The position numbers and the translations under genes were made by a program. This document shows, piece after piece, positions 37,601 to 48,900 of a stretch of 64,000 nt of DNA. How positions within the stretch are numbered: the stretch's first letter is position 1; every line of letters begins with the position of its first letter. A model generated the notes under the pieces. It was not told the DNA's origin and made no database searches. It was given only the letters and a program-made list of their open reading frames with translations. Source of the stretch: Sipunculus nudus (Eukaryota > Annelida > Sipuncula > Golfingiida > Sipunculidae); the NCBI GenBank assembly GCA_026874595.1, contig CM049311.1, positions 15,715,676 through 15,779,675 on the forward strand. The letters are read 5' to 3'.

Positions 37601-37684
37601 ACAGAGGCTGCTGGGAAGGGTCGTCTGAATCCTACGTATCTGTCTGATATTCCACACAGCGATATACCTCTGACAAAATACTAA
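30921..37684 (+). CDS. SLC22-type organic ion transporter, copy 1 (intact)
   Basis: Major facilitator superfamily plasma-membrane carrier of the SLC22 (organic cation/anion/carnitine) group. Coding exons: 30921-31334, 32317-32420, 32935-33089, 33654-33822, 34237-34363, 35079-35161, 35643-35857, 36270-36451, 37106-37242, 37579-37684. All are GT/AG and phases join: 1692 nt, 563 codons, a usual SLC22 length. Landmarks: first membrane span about 17-43; a large extracellular loop about 45-138 with NXS/T sites at N58, N89, N106 and N114 and several Cys; the loop 2-3 motif FGRRKS (174-179); PETARW (284-289); FGRRWPHS in exon 7; SAEVFPT in exon 8; PETKGRTLP (510-518). The start ATG follows an acceptor at 30881-30883, so a 5' non-coding exon lies upstream. 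AATAAA overlaps the stop (37684-37689). The substrate cannot be told from sequence. Confidence 0.94.
34598..34645. repeat. (TA)n microsatellite in copy 1 intron 5
   Basis: About 24 TA units between exons 5 and 6 of the intact transporter gene. A short (TTA)n run is at about 34168-34187 in the preceding intron. Confidence 0.95.
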
Positions 37685-37689
37685 ATAAA

Positions 37690-38498
37690 GTGAACCCTGG
37701 GTAAAACTTGGCAAAGAGACTTACCAAACGTGGTCTTAATTCATCGGTGATCTTATGAGACAGGTTGTCATTTATAAAGACAGGTGCCACTATATTAATC
37801 ATGTTCGCTATAAGTTATAAAAATATATCGAGGATATGTTTTAAGATTCCCATTTAAAAGGAAGTTACCCGAAACATGATCATGATAGCATAACAAATTT
37901 AAAATATTCTAAAAGTATTAACCAAATGGGAAATAAAAGGTATTGTCAGTTACTGGTTTATAAGCACCCCTGCGGAAATGAGTGCCCCCATGGATGTTTG
38001 AGGGCCCTCTTTAAAAAACACGGAAGGAATGAGCCTTCTCAGCAACACAGATTTGGTAGTACTTGCGGTCACCTTTATTTTCCTACCTCGATTGGTGAGA
38101 TTGATAATGTAAATGTCAGGGTTTCCCAAGCCCGTAAAAATTTTCATTGTCGATTTCCGTGCTAAATAAATCTTAAATATCTGAATCGTGGACTGTCAGT
38201 GTTCTTGCTCGGAAGTGTCAGCGTTCTGGCCGGTTGCGCTACTTTTGAGGGAAATTGTGCCGTTAAGGTCTCGCCAGGTGAAGGTGACTTCTGCCGAATG
38301 AGTTCGGAACCTGCCAGAACCTTCCAGGCGACATAAACTTTTGTTTTGAAAAACTCTGTTAACGAAATATTTTCGTGTGTGTATGCGAGAGAGAGAATGA
38401 ATCAGTATAGTTTTATATTTTCCCTCTTTCCCGTACCAAAGAACTACATGACGTTATGGTAATAAACTGGGTTAGTTAGCCAAATATTTGCGTGTTGA

Positions 38499-38530
<32 letters not shown>

Positions 38531-40400
38531 TCTTGTCACTACCCGTGTCGTCCAAGGGACATGGAATCTACATGTATTTTAGACTTAAGAAAATATTCAT
38601 TTGAAAAGTGACTCGATCACTGTCATAGTACCCCCGTCCTTGTACCCGATTAGAATGAACATTTGATACCCTCCATCAGTATCCAGAGAAGCCCTCTTTA
38701 AATTTAAATCCGCTTATATATGATTTATAAAAATGTTCGTGTTAAACATCCCCACCATCGGTAAAGTGCCATTGGCCGGGACTTGATATAGACAGCGGAC
38801 CACGATAGCGGGTGTCATTAGACAGGTTTTGACGTTAGGCGGGGTCTTACTCTTTACTTTTTCTTTACTTGAAGTATACCTAATATTTACATATACTTAA
38901 CGTTTCGTGCGACAGCCTTAGCTTCTAGCTATGCACCCTGGTTCACCATTGTATTGTTTATTTATCACTTCAAAGAATATCTGTGACAATGGGTCTCCAG
39001 AGAGGTCAACACTCTGGGTTTATCCCAAAAGTAAATTATGTTTACTCATAGTGGTACAAAGGCCGTAGTCAAAGGAGATTTTAAAAACGATCTAGAGCAC
39101 TAAACACTCACACTCAGCTTGAAACTGCTCACATTCCTTCTAATCAATAAACATACTTACATGTCTAAAACTAATCTTTAAACTGCTGCGATAATGGTGA
39201 CGCTCAGGGTTTTAAAGGCACCTTGTTTAAGCGTGGTTTAAGAGTTCCATCACTCCAGCACTTTACCGAAAGTGACAAAGATTGGTGTAGCATTAACAGA
39301 TATACCTAGCACAGCACAACATCACTGAAAAACTGCATTACATATATGTTCCTGGTTTACATATTATAGAATTATCTATTCGCACGCATTTGAAGATTGA
39401 AAACACTGCGGGTCAATAAAGACACACAGTGTTATCCGTAGAAACATAAATGAGAATGAATCGATAGAGACATTTAAATGATTATATTTACCCGGTTTAA
39501 ACCTAAGTTATCAAATAACTCTAAGTATATGAACAAACCATAGTTCCTGATATTCTTAAATAAGCATTTTGCCTCAAATACGGGGAAAATACGGGGAAGA
39601 CTGTGTCAAACTCAGTTGTGAGATACCGAAATAAATGTCTCAGTTTTATTTAAAGTCTATTATGTGTCCTTTCGTCAGCCATGATGTTATGTACCAGCGC
39701 CATGCACTATTATGTTAAATAAACTGAAACGTTTTAACTATTAACTATAGACCAATAAATTGGAACATTGTCTGATTGCTCTTCTTAACAAAACTGATAT
39801 GCAACTGTGCTTTTACTTGCATGTCCGCCACCTGTGGTGTAAGTGATTCCCAAGCATAGTTGCCAAATAAGGAATATAAATGTCTCGTTCTCATTAGCAC
39901 AGTAGCTTCCCCTCAATGGTTGTTCCGGCAAACACATTTATTACTAAGTGGTAGATCTTTGGTAAATAATTTGCAGACACAATGCACGTGACAGATGAAA
40001 AAAAAAAAAAAACAAAAAAAAAAAAAAAACATATAATCTGCCACATTAGGAATATCGATTTTAACAGATCCTTCCTTTTCTGCCGCTGTCAGACTTCGCG
40101 AACCAAACAAAACATCAAAATTAAAGTCTTTCATAATATCAGCTAACAGAATAAACTGTGCTGTGTGGTTCGCTTCCTGTTTAGTACAAAGCTGGGAACC
40201 GCACACCGATGTACTCGGGGTCCATACTCACTTCAGATATGACACCACAGCGACTCCGCTTCGTATTTGATACAGCTTCGGAACGGCTGTTATTGATTTC
40301 ATAGTACTCACGGAAATCTGTGAGGCAATCTAAGACTTAGCAAACGCTAGATCAAATTTTGGCTCCATTATGAGTGGAATTATTTCAACAAAACAGCAGA
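37690..40400. other. Intergenic between SLC22 copies 1 and 2
   Basis: No gene seen. A compound (GT)n(GA)n tract is at 38500-38530, and an A-rich low-complexity tract at about 39998-40029. A 97-codon minus-strand open frame (39913-40206) runs through the A/T tract and is not supported. Confidence 0.6.
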
Positions 40401-40409
40401 CCTTCGGCA

Positions 40410-41734
40410 TGTCTCAATCTTGGCACGACCGGCTCGGCTATCCGTCACAGTGCAATGTATGATACATGCCTGGTTTTGCATTAAATTTTACTTGGCTATA
40501 ACTAATAGTTATACACCGTAGGAAATCATTTTATAGGCGTACCCAATTAAAAATCCCACCAGTAGGAGCGGATATTAGAAAATAAGCTTAAAAATAGAAT
40601 AATATATCTCCTTAATAAAAGAAAACAGCCCCGGATTCTGTGTAAAACATTGTTTTCTTCCCAAAACATATGCAAGTGAAAGTTTCACGTAAAGTCTGCT
40701 GGAAGTCCCGGCACACTTCTTTACGAATGTATTAGAATGTAGTCCCCCATTTTGAACATTGATATTCAATACACCCCGAAACAAATTAAATACTATTGCT
40801 TTTACAGATTAAGTAAACCTTCCAAACACATTTCTGTAGTCAAAAGTGGTGGTTGACATTTACGATAAGTCGTTCAGTGCAAAGTAGGGAGCAAAAGGTG
40901 CGTGTTTTGACCAAATTAGGGGATGATTGCACAATCAGGACTCGCAAGTGCGGTAGACACAGGACTTGAGTACACCAGGATACAATTAACATGACAGAAA
41001 GCGATTGTTTCCACCCTGACATGCAGTCCAAAACCCTAAATGGAACTCTGAAGATGTACATTTTTAGATTAAGAATAAGATAAGACATAAATTGTAGGCG
41101 GTTACCTCCACACAAAAAAATTAAATAAATCTTAAAACTTAGTTCTATAAATCACTTTGACAAGGGAATATTAAATATTTCGATGGCCGTATGATATGTC
41201 ATGGGGCTAGGAAAAGCAATAGTATATATGACAAAATCACAACACAGAACTAAATTATTTTTACTGTCGTCAGAAATTTCAAACAATGTTATCCTTGGAA
41301 GCAACGTAGCATTAAACAAAAACTGAACAGCGAACTTTGTTTAAATCCTCTGAGATGTGTAAGGTGTGCAAGCTCAGACGTTGATGTGTGTTTATGCATA
41401 TAAACCCATTGTACAAACGCAGACGTAGGCATGTATTTGTAACTCAATTATCATAGATACCTAACAGTGATGTTACAAAGATGCATAGGTAAGTTTCCTG
41501 ACCAACATGTAAAATCTCCGAATTATATCACGTACACAGGAGTAGCTCAGCTTGATCAAAATGTCTCTTGTGATAAGTTTGAAATTGGACGGGTTTCTCG
41601 TGAACTGTTAAGATAACTATTCCAGCATTTATATTCAGAAACTCTGGGAATGTATACATTGTAATACCAGTTTCAAATCAAAACCTTTCATGGTACTAAC
41701 GGCACTCATCTCTACATATCTTGTTTTTTTTTAG
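40410..41734 (+). repeat. Segmental duplication: flank of SLC22 copy 2, paired with copy 3
   Basis: 40410-40900 matches 59435-59890 (for example TGCATTAAATTTTACT, GGAAATCATT, ACATTTACGA-AAGTCGT, AAAG(T/C)AGGGAGC). 40925-41734 matches about 61345-61829 (ATGACAGAAA, GTCTCTTG, AACTGTTAAGATA, ATTCCAGCATTT). In copy 3 about 1.45 kb containing exon 1 lies between the two blocks; in copy 2 it is gone. Confidence 0.72.
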
Positions 41735-43194
41735 TATGCCATCGAAAATGGCTTTAGACGGCAGAGACGTGTTTTTTGCTGGATATATGGTTGGTGTCTT
41801 GCTTTTGGAACAACATCTGATTTGTAAGTAATAAATAGAAAACCGTTCGGTTTAGAAGCAGCTTTAAGTTATTTATCTAAACGTTCCCCAAATATAAACA
41901 TTTTGCAAAGCGCCCTAATCTAAAAATAATTAGCTCTAGAGCGCTTTCCATAACATATATGAAAACATTTAAAAGTTGACAGCAAACAGGGTTACAAAAA
42001 GAAAAAAATCATAATATAATCATAATTTAATAATCCTGGAAAGACACATGAAATAATGGAAACCAAATAACAGCATAAGAATATGGCTGTGCTTTCAGGT
42101 GAACGTTCGTGAATGCCTTACATTGCTGCAATGGCAACAACGCATTGCAGGTATAATCTAGATCCTTAGTGGAGCTAAGGTCATGTGTTTCAACTGAAAA
42201 CACTTAGTTCACCTTGAACGAATTACATGAATATATTGATGTAGGGTAGCCCGTTGACGAACCCATAAAACGCAAACGAATAAACGTGAATGTGGCCGTA
42301 TTTGACATAAGGAAAAAGCAAGACGTGACTATTTGTGAAAAACCTAATACTGTTTCACCTCTTGAATCATCGGCCAGATTGGATTTGTAACAATTTTTAA
42401 GAATTTTTATAAGATAAAAAATGAATGTTTTGATATAATAGCAAATTTATCTTTCATTATTATATTTGTATTGAAATATTTAAATGGAAAAATAAAAAAA
42501 AGGTCAGTGGGCGCCATTATAACTTTAAGATCTATTATCCTATTGATCCTGAAGAATGACAACTGAGTCATTTTTACGCCAGTCCGCCACAGTCTGACGA
42601 AGCAACATTCACACGAAAGTTATGTTGTGCCTGGTTTGTCAAAGACCATCTGAAAAAAAAAAAACAATTAAGGTTATGGTTCTAAGTAGTTGTAATGTAG
42701 AAAATAGCTAAGAAATGTTCCACCAACGCCAGTGTCATACAAATGATTTCCTATTTTGTTGAAGGTTTGGCCGTCGTAAATCTCTGTTGGCTTCCATCGT
42801 GACGTTGGCTGTCTTCAATATTTCGCAAGCATTCGCTCCATGTGTAGTGGTGTTTTTGGTGTTACGATTTCTAGGAGCAATGGCCAATATCGGGGCATTC
42901 ACAATGTTCTATGTAATCGGTAGGCACGTTTGTTCCTCTGTATGTTTTTTTTTATTTTAGTTTTGTACACAGGCGCTTGAATCCCTCTTGTAACAAATAA
43001 TGGCTAAAAAATTTTAACTTTATAAACATTCCTCTACCCTTTGCTGAGCACTGAACCAGTAAATGCTTCTTGCACAGAATTTCTTATCATCTTTAATTGA
43101 CTTTAAAAAGGAAACATATAGGCTGGTACCAAGCACATTTTTTAAAGCATAATCAGAAGGTAGGTTATAATTCTGTGCAGGTTTTTTCACTTAG

Positions 43195-44170
43195 TACGGG
43201 GGCTCGTATAGGACACCCAGATTTTTTTTCTCGTTCCCACGCGAAAGTATCTCGTGGCCACCGATAATTATCTCGTTCCAACGCGATAATATCTCGTAGT
43301 TACGCAATATTTATCTCGCGTGGCCACGCGTTAGTATGTCATGCTAGCTAAAGCCCTCATTTATACATGAATGTCTGTGGTCTGTTGTACGTCAGAGCGA
43401 ATGCTTAGAAGCAAATTTTACAGCGGATTGCATTGCGTTGGTTCAAGACTTCATTGCATTGGTTTAATTTGCCCATTTTCATTTGTTCAGGGAATCATTA
43501 TTGAGTTTGTTTAAGGGTAAGGGCAATATAAAGCCTTGTGTACTTAACATAAAAAATAAACTGAAACACTTGTTTGTATTTTATCTTCCCAGTAAATGTT
43601 ATTTTTAAGGGTTATGTTATCACGGGTATACCGAGCAGGGAAACATTTCGATTGTGTTATGTCTCAAGGGAAAAGCTTACAACAAAAGGTGTAAGCCATG
43701 CCACTTCGTTATAGGCTGGGGGGGGGGGGGACAGGGAGACATGCCCCCTTACTTTTTAATCAGACCTTTTTTACGACTTCCACACTCATATTTCAGTTAT
43801 GTATCTATTATTAGGAAATTTAGTATGGCACATATTTTACCTGAACTACCACCCCCCCCCCCTTTCCTCGCAAACACATGAACAAACATGGCCCATGAGT
43901 GTTGTAAGTGTCGCTGTTGCATCATTTCAGGTCTCAGCCTATTGAGCCCGTTCCATATGCATGCAATAATTGACCATAGTCTTTGTCCAGTGTAGAGAAC
44001 CATGCCTTAAGGATTTAAGATATAGGTCTTACTGTATTGTTTCTATATTGATCTCGTTTCCACGAGATTATTTTCGCGTGGCCACGAGATACTGTCGCGG
44101 GGGAACGATATACTATCTCGTAAGAACGAGATAAACATAATTTTGTGAATGTCTTATACGAGCCACCGTA
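43195..44170. mobile_element. TIR element with ATCTCGT motif clusters
   Basis: The left terminus TACGGGGGCTCGTATAGGAC (43195-43214) recurs inverted as GTCTTATACGAGCCACCGTA (44151-44170). Next to each end are clusters of ATCTCGT/ACGAGAT and CGCGTGGCCACGCG-like palindromic words (43230-43345 and 44045-44135). The middle has a G run (about 43718-43730) and a C run (about 43850-43862). It lies in intron 3 of copy 2, at a place where copy 3 has no such sequence. TA is the likely target duplication. Confidence 0.72.
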
Positions 44171-44755
44171 AATAAGTGGTTCTTATAAACGAAGATTCCG
44201 GCCTTTGCCTGTCTGTAAGACAAGTCTTACTGGTTAGCACTCAGTAGGAATGAGAGGCTATGTAAACATTTTTTTTCCCGATTGAACTACAAAATCAGCG
44301 TCTTCATGATCTGGACAGGAGAAAACAATTTGAGGAATATCCCGTAAACTTGCTGTCGCGTGTGGACACGTAGCCCAGAGGTTGTGTTTAGCCGGATAAT
44401 CGCACGACAAAAAATAAAACAAAATCAACAAACAAGTAATCTGCAAGCCATGTACCAATCGGCCTTATGAGCTACCCGCTTACGCCATGATATTATTTCC
44501 CTATCCATGGAATATGCAAACAAAAGGCTTGATTTTTTAAATTTTATTTTGTATTCTGGGCTTCATACCATCTACGTTTGGGATAACTTAATTCCAGATT
44601 CTATTATTTGACAATGGGGTTTCTTTTAACAAGATTGCTATATATTGTAACCCCCGCTTTTGCTTCTCAGCGCCATCAAGTATCCATACGTTGGATGATT
44701 TAGAAGTTGAAGATGTCTATCTTTTCGATTATATGTTAGCTTTATCATATTTCAA

Positions 44756-44757
<2 letters not shown>

Positions 44758-44803
<46 letters not shown>
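44758..44803. repeat. (TA)n microsatellite
   Basis: About 23 TA units in intron 3 of copy 2. Confidence 0.96.
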
Positions 44804-44805
<2 letters not shown>

Positions 44806-44911
44806 AATATATATGCAATCCAATCATATATATCAGGAATGACCACAAAATAGCGATGAGATGCTGTTTAACTGCAATTAACAATATAGACCTATTCCAA
44901 GGTATCCCATT

Positions 44912-45702
44912 AAGCGGCCCTCACACCTCAGCGTTCTCTCGAGCTTTGGCTGCATTTTTGCTTGCTTTGTGAAATCGTCTTAAAGTGGAACCTATTCTTA
45001 CACAATATCAATTCAGTTTTGCTTTATACAAAAGTTTTCCAGCAAAACCTCCCCAGCACACAGTCTCAGTAACTCCCATACGGCTGTTTTACACCTCATT
45101 ATGGCTCTCCGCGTTGGTAAACACTGTCCACCTGGGTATGTATACTATGACAAAGCCGTGTAACCGGAGGTCCGATGGTGACCTTGAACACGCGGTGTTT
45201 CAGCCAGCAGGATCATGTATTACATTTTCTGGGCCAAGTCAGTAAGGGCATCTCCTGATTGACACGTGTAGTAGTTTCGCGATGTACACGGTCCCACGTG
45301 CTGTGTTTACTAGTATGTTAACAACTATGATCGCACCCTGTCCACTGTTTTTAAACTTGTTTATTTTTAGTGTTTCAACATACTTTATAGATGATTTGGC
45401 CCCTTTGAAACGCCTGACTGAACGCATGACAACAAAGAAAACGTGTGACAACGTGGACAGAGACTCAATGTGCTGAAACGATTTTGACGTGTTTATATAT
45501 TATTTCGTGTAATCGCAGGTAAACGTCAAGAAAACGCAACAAAACGCCAAAAATAACGAATTTATTATAGAAACACGTGAAATTGCAAGGACAATCGAGC
45601 GAAAACGTTAAGGAAAGCAGAGTCCTCAGATCGCGTGCCTTAAAAACGTGGCTTCTATAGCGTCCAATCGCTTACAAAACGCTTAGGTCTGAGGCCCCCT
45701 TG
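44912..45702. mobile_element. Probable TIR element
   Basis: AAGCGGCCCTCACACCTCAG (44912-44931) and the following GCGTT recur inverted, with mismatches, as AAAACGCTTAGGTCTGAGGC (about 45676-45695). The interior near the right end is rich in AAACG words. No transposase frame is seen, so it is non-autonomous if real. It lies in intron 3 of copy 2. Confidence 0.5.
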
Positions 45703-45969
45703 AGTATTGAGTCTGTGTAAAAATATAATTTGGCGTTTCAACTGAATGAAAAATTATTATTTTATTTCAGTGGTTGAAATCGTTGGAATATCCTACAGGG
45801 CAGACGCAATGATTGGTACGAATTTTTTTTTAGTAAGCGGGTACCTAATTTTGGCCGGATAGGAGTCGCCTATTTGACCAGGGACAATTTTTTTTTATCA
45901 ATAACTGGCGGTGTCTGTACCCTTGCTGTGCTACGTTTATTTGTTTTGGTAAGGCCAAATGTTTATTTA

Positions 45970-48900
45970 TTTATTTATTTTTTTTTTTATTTATTTTTTT
46001 TTATTCATATATACATACAATTACAAACAGTTACAAATACAAACATAATAACATTATACAATACAAACAGGACATTATACCATAACAAGAACTTTACAGA
46101 CATATTAACAACATTTCATACTTAATGATACTTTTTTTCTCATAAATAGTATCATACGATATACTATCAAACAATAAAAATTGTTATATAATAATGACTT
46201 ATTGAATGAGGACAGATAACCTCTCATTCATAGCATTTATATACAGTCTAATATATTAATTAAAACAACTGTGGTAATATTTTCCCCCACTTATGGAGAT
46301 GTACATTTAATTTTCCTTTATTCTGAGCTATTTCATATTCAATATTTTGCAATAGTTTCAATTTATTAATAAAACACGCAAATAAATTAGTGTCAGGGTC
46401 ATTTCTTTTTAAATAAATAACCATTTTGTAGGTCATAATAAGCTGATTCAGCAAGAGGTTTTCCTTAACAGGTAATACCCCGAACAATATAGTTGTGACA
46501 TTAAGAGAAGGCAAATATATATTCGCTGTTTTCAGCCATGTCTGAATTCCAAAGTATACATTTTTGGACACAAAGCATTCACAGAACAAATGAATCACCG
46601 TTTCGTATTCAAGAAAACAATATGAACACCGCGGACTGTCAGAAAGATTCCACTTGTAAAGCAGAAAGTTGACAGGTAAATAGTTATGTAAAATCTTATA
46701 TTGGAATTCCCTGCTATACATATCAAGTGAAATTTGATGGGCTGCAACATAATATTGTGTAAATTGTTCACAACTAATTTCCCCTCTTTCAGCCCACTTC
46801 TTTAATGTTGTTGACTGAGTGCTCTTCTTTTTGATAAGTGAATCATACACCCTTTTAGATGTAATCTCTGCTAAATCAATAATTCCGGTATCTGTAACAA
46901 CACACTGTCCTCTAGTTTCTACAAACTCTTCTGATAAACATAAACTAATCCAGTCTTGAGGTATTGAACCTATAACAGATCTCAATGACAAATACTTGCT
47001 AAATGATAATGGTGGGTACCTTACCCTCAGTTCGTGCCAAGTACACACATAACCATTATTTGTTAAAAGGTCTTTCACCGTTATTATGTTTAAGCTATCA
47101 AAATATTTTACAAAAAAAGACTTTTTATTAAACTTCAGATAACAATTATTCCACAAAGGTTGTAAGATAACTTCCTGGGCTGATTCAGGGTATTTTTTAA
47201 CAAAATATGACCACTCTTTCAGGCATTCCTTATAAAATGGCAACATTTGACATGGAATTCTCTTTATATCAAAATTCATTGAAATTGCATCTTTACCTCC
47301 AATTGCTTTCAAATAGTACTGAGGTATTGTTTTCCATGTTCTATCTGAACCTGTGGTTAATTTTTTTATCCACATTACATACTGAGTTTTTAATCTTGTA
47401 CCAACATCTGGGAAGCTCAAACCTCCCCGGTCATAGGACCCAATGACTGTCTCATATTTGACTTTAGGTCGCTTACCCTTCCATAGAAACTGTCTCATGA
47501 GTAATGTGATATTATTAATAAATATTGTTGGTGCGGTGCACATATTACAAACATACAAAATCTTTGGTAAGGCTAAAGTTCTACAAATTTCTGTACGTCC
47601 AAATATTGTAAGGTTTCTAGTTGACCAAATGTTAAACAGTAACTTAAGTTTTTCCTCCACTGTCTGAAAGTTGTACTTATAACAAAGTTCTTCATTGTAT
47701 GTGTACCATATCCCAAGAATTTTAATAGCAGATTTTGTTAATTTAACCCATTTACATGAAATTGGCGTTTCCTCCTTTTTCTTCCATTTTCCTAACCAAG
47801 CTGCATCTGATTTTTCATAATTCACTTTTAATGAAGTATAATTAGCAAATGTGTCAATTATTGATATCAAATATTTAAATGACTCCACATTGGACAGGAA
47901 AAAAGTAACATCATCAGCAAATATTGTTAGTTTTACTTCATTGCTACCTATATAAATGCCTTTTACATTTTTTTCTGATCTAACCATATGCATTAAGATT
48001 TCTATCACAAGAATGAACAAATATGGTGCAATTGGATCACCTTGCTTAGTACCTCTTGACACAGGAAAATATCTGGTTGAATATCCGTTATTTAAAACAC
48101 AACTTTGTGAACCTGTATGAATTAATTTTATCCAGTTGATAAACATTGGTCCAAATCCATACCGTTTCAATACCGATAGCATAAACACATGATCTACGGA
48201 ATCAAAAGCTGCAGCGAAATCAGCACCAAACAATATTCCAGTTATGTTTTCTACTTCACAATATTCAATCATATCTGATATAAGGCGTACTGAGTCCCCT
48301 ATGTAGCGTCCTGGAACAAATGCATTTTGATCCATATCAACCAATTTATTCAGAACTTTACTTAAACGTGCTACAAGTATTTTACTAAGGATTTTACAGT
48401 CAACATTTATTAAACTGATGGGTCTCCATGAATTTATGAATCTTACATCTTTTCCAGGTTTCTCAAGAAGAGTGATTACTGACTGTTTTTGACTTGTAGT
48501 CAGTTCACCAAAATTATAACATTCATTAAGACATGTAGTCAAATAACTTCCTAATTCACTGAAGAAGCATAAATAAAATTCTTTGCAAAGCCCATCATTT
48601 CCAGGAGTCTTGTTATTCGCCATAGATTTTAATGCATTGTGTACATCAGTTATAGTAATCATACCTTCACACAACTCTGCTTCATCTGTACTTAATACTG
48701 GTAAGTTAGAGCAACTATCTAAAAAATGTTCACAATCATTAAAGCTTTTATCTATATGTCTCTCATATCTTTTACAGTAAAAATTATATATTTCTTTCAT
48801 AATATTTTCCTGATTTGTTACCTCATTTCCATCGATAAGTAATTTTCTAATACAAGTTTTATTCTTATTTCTCCTTTCCAAGTTTACAAAGTATTTATTA

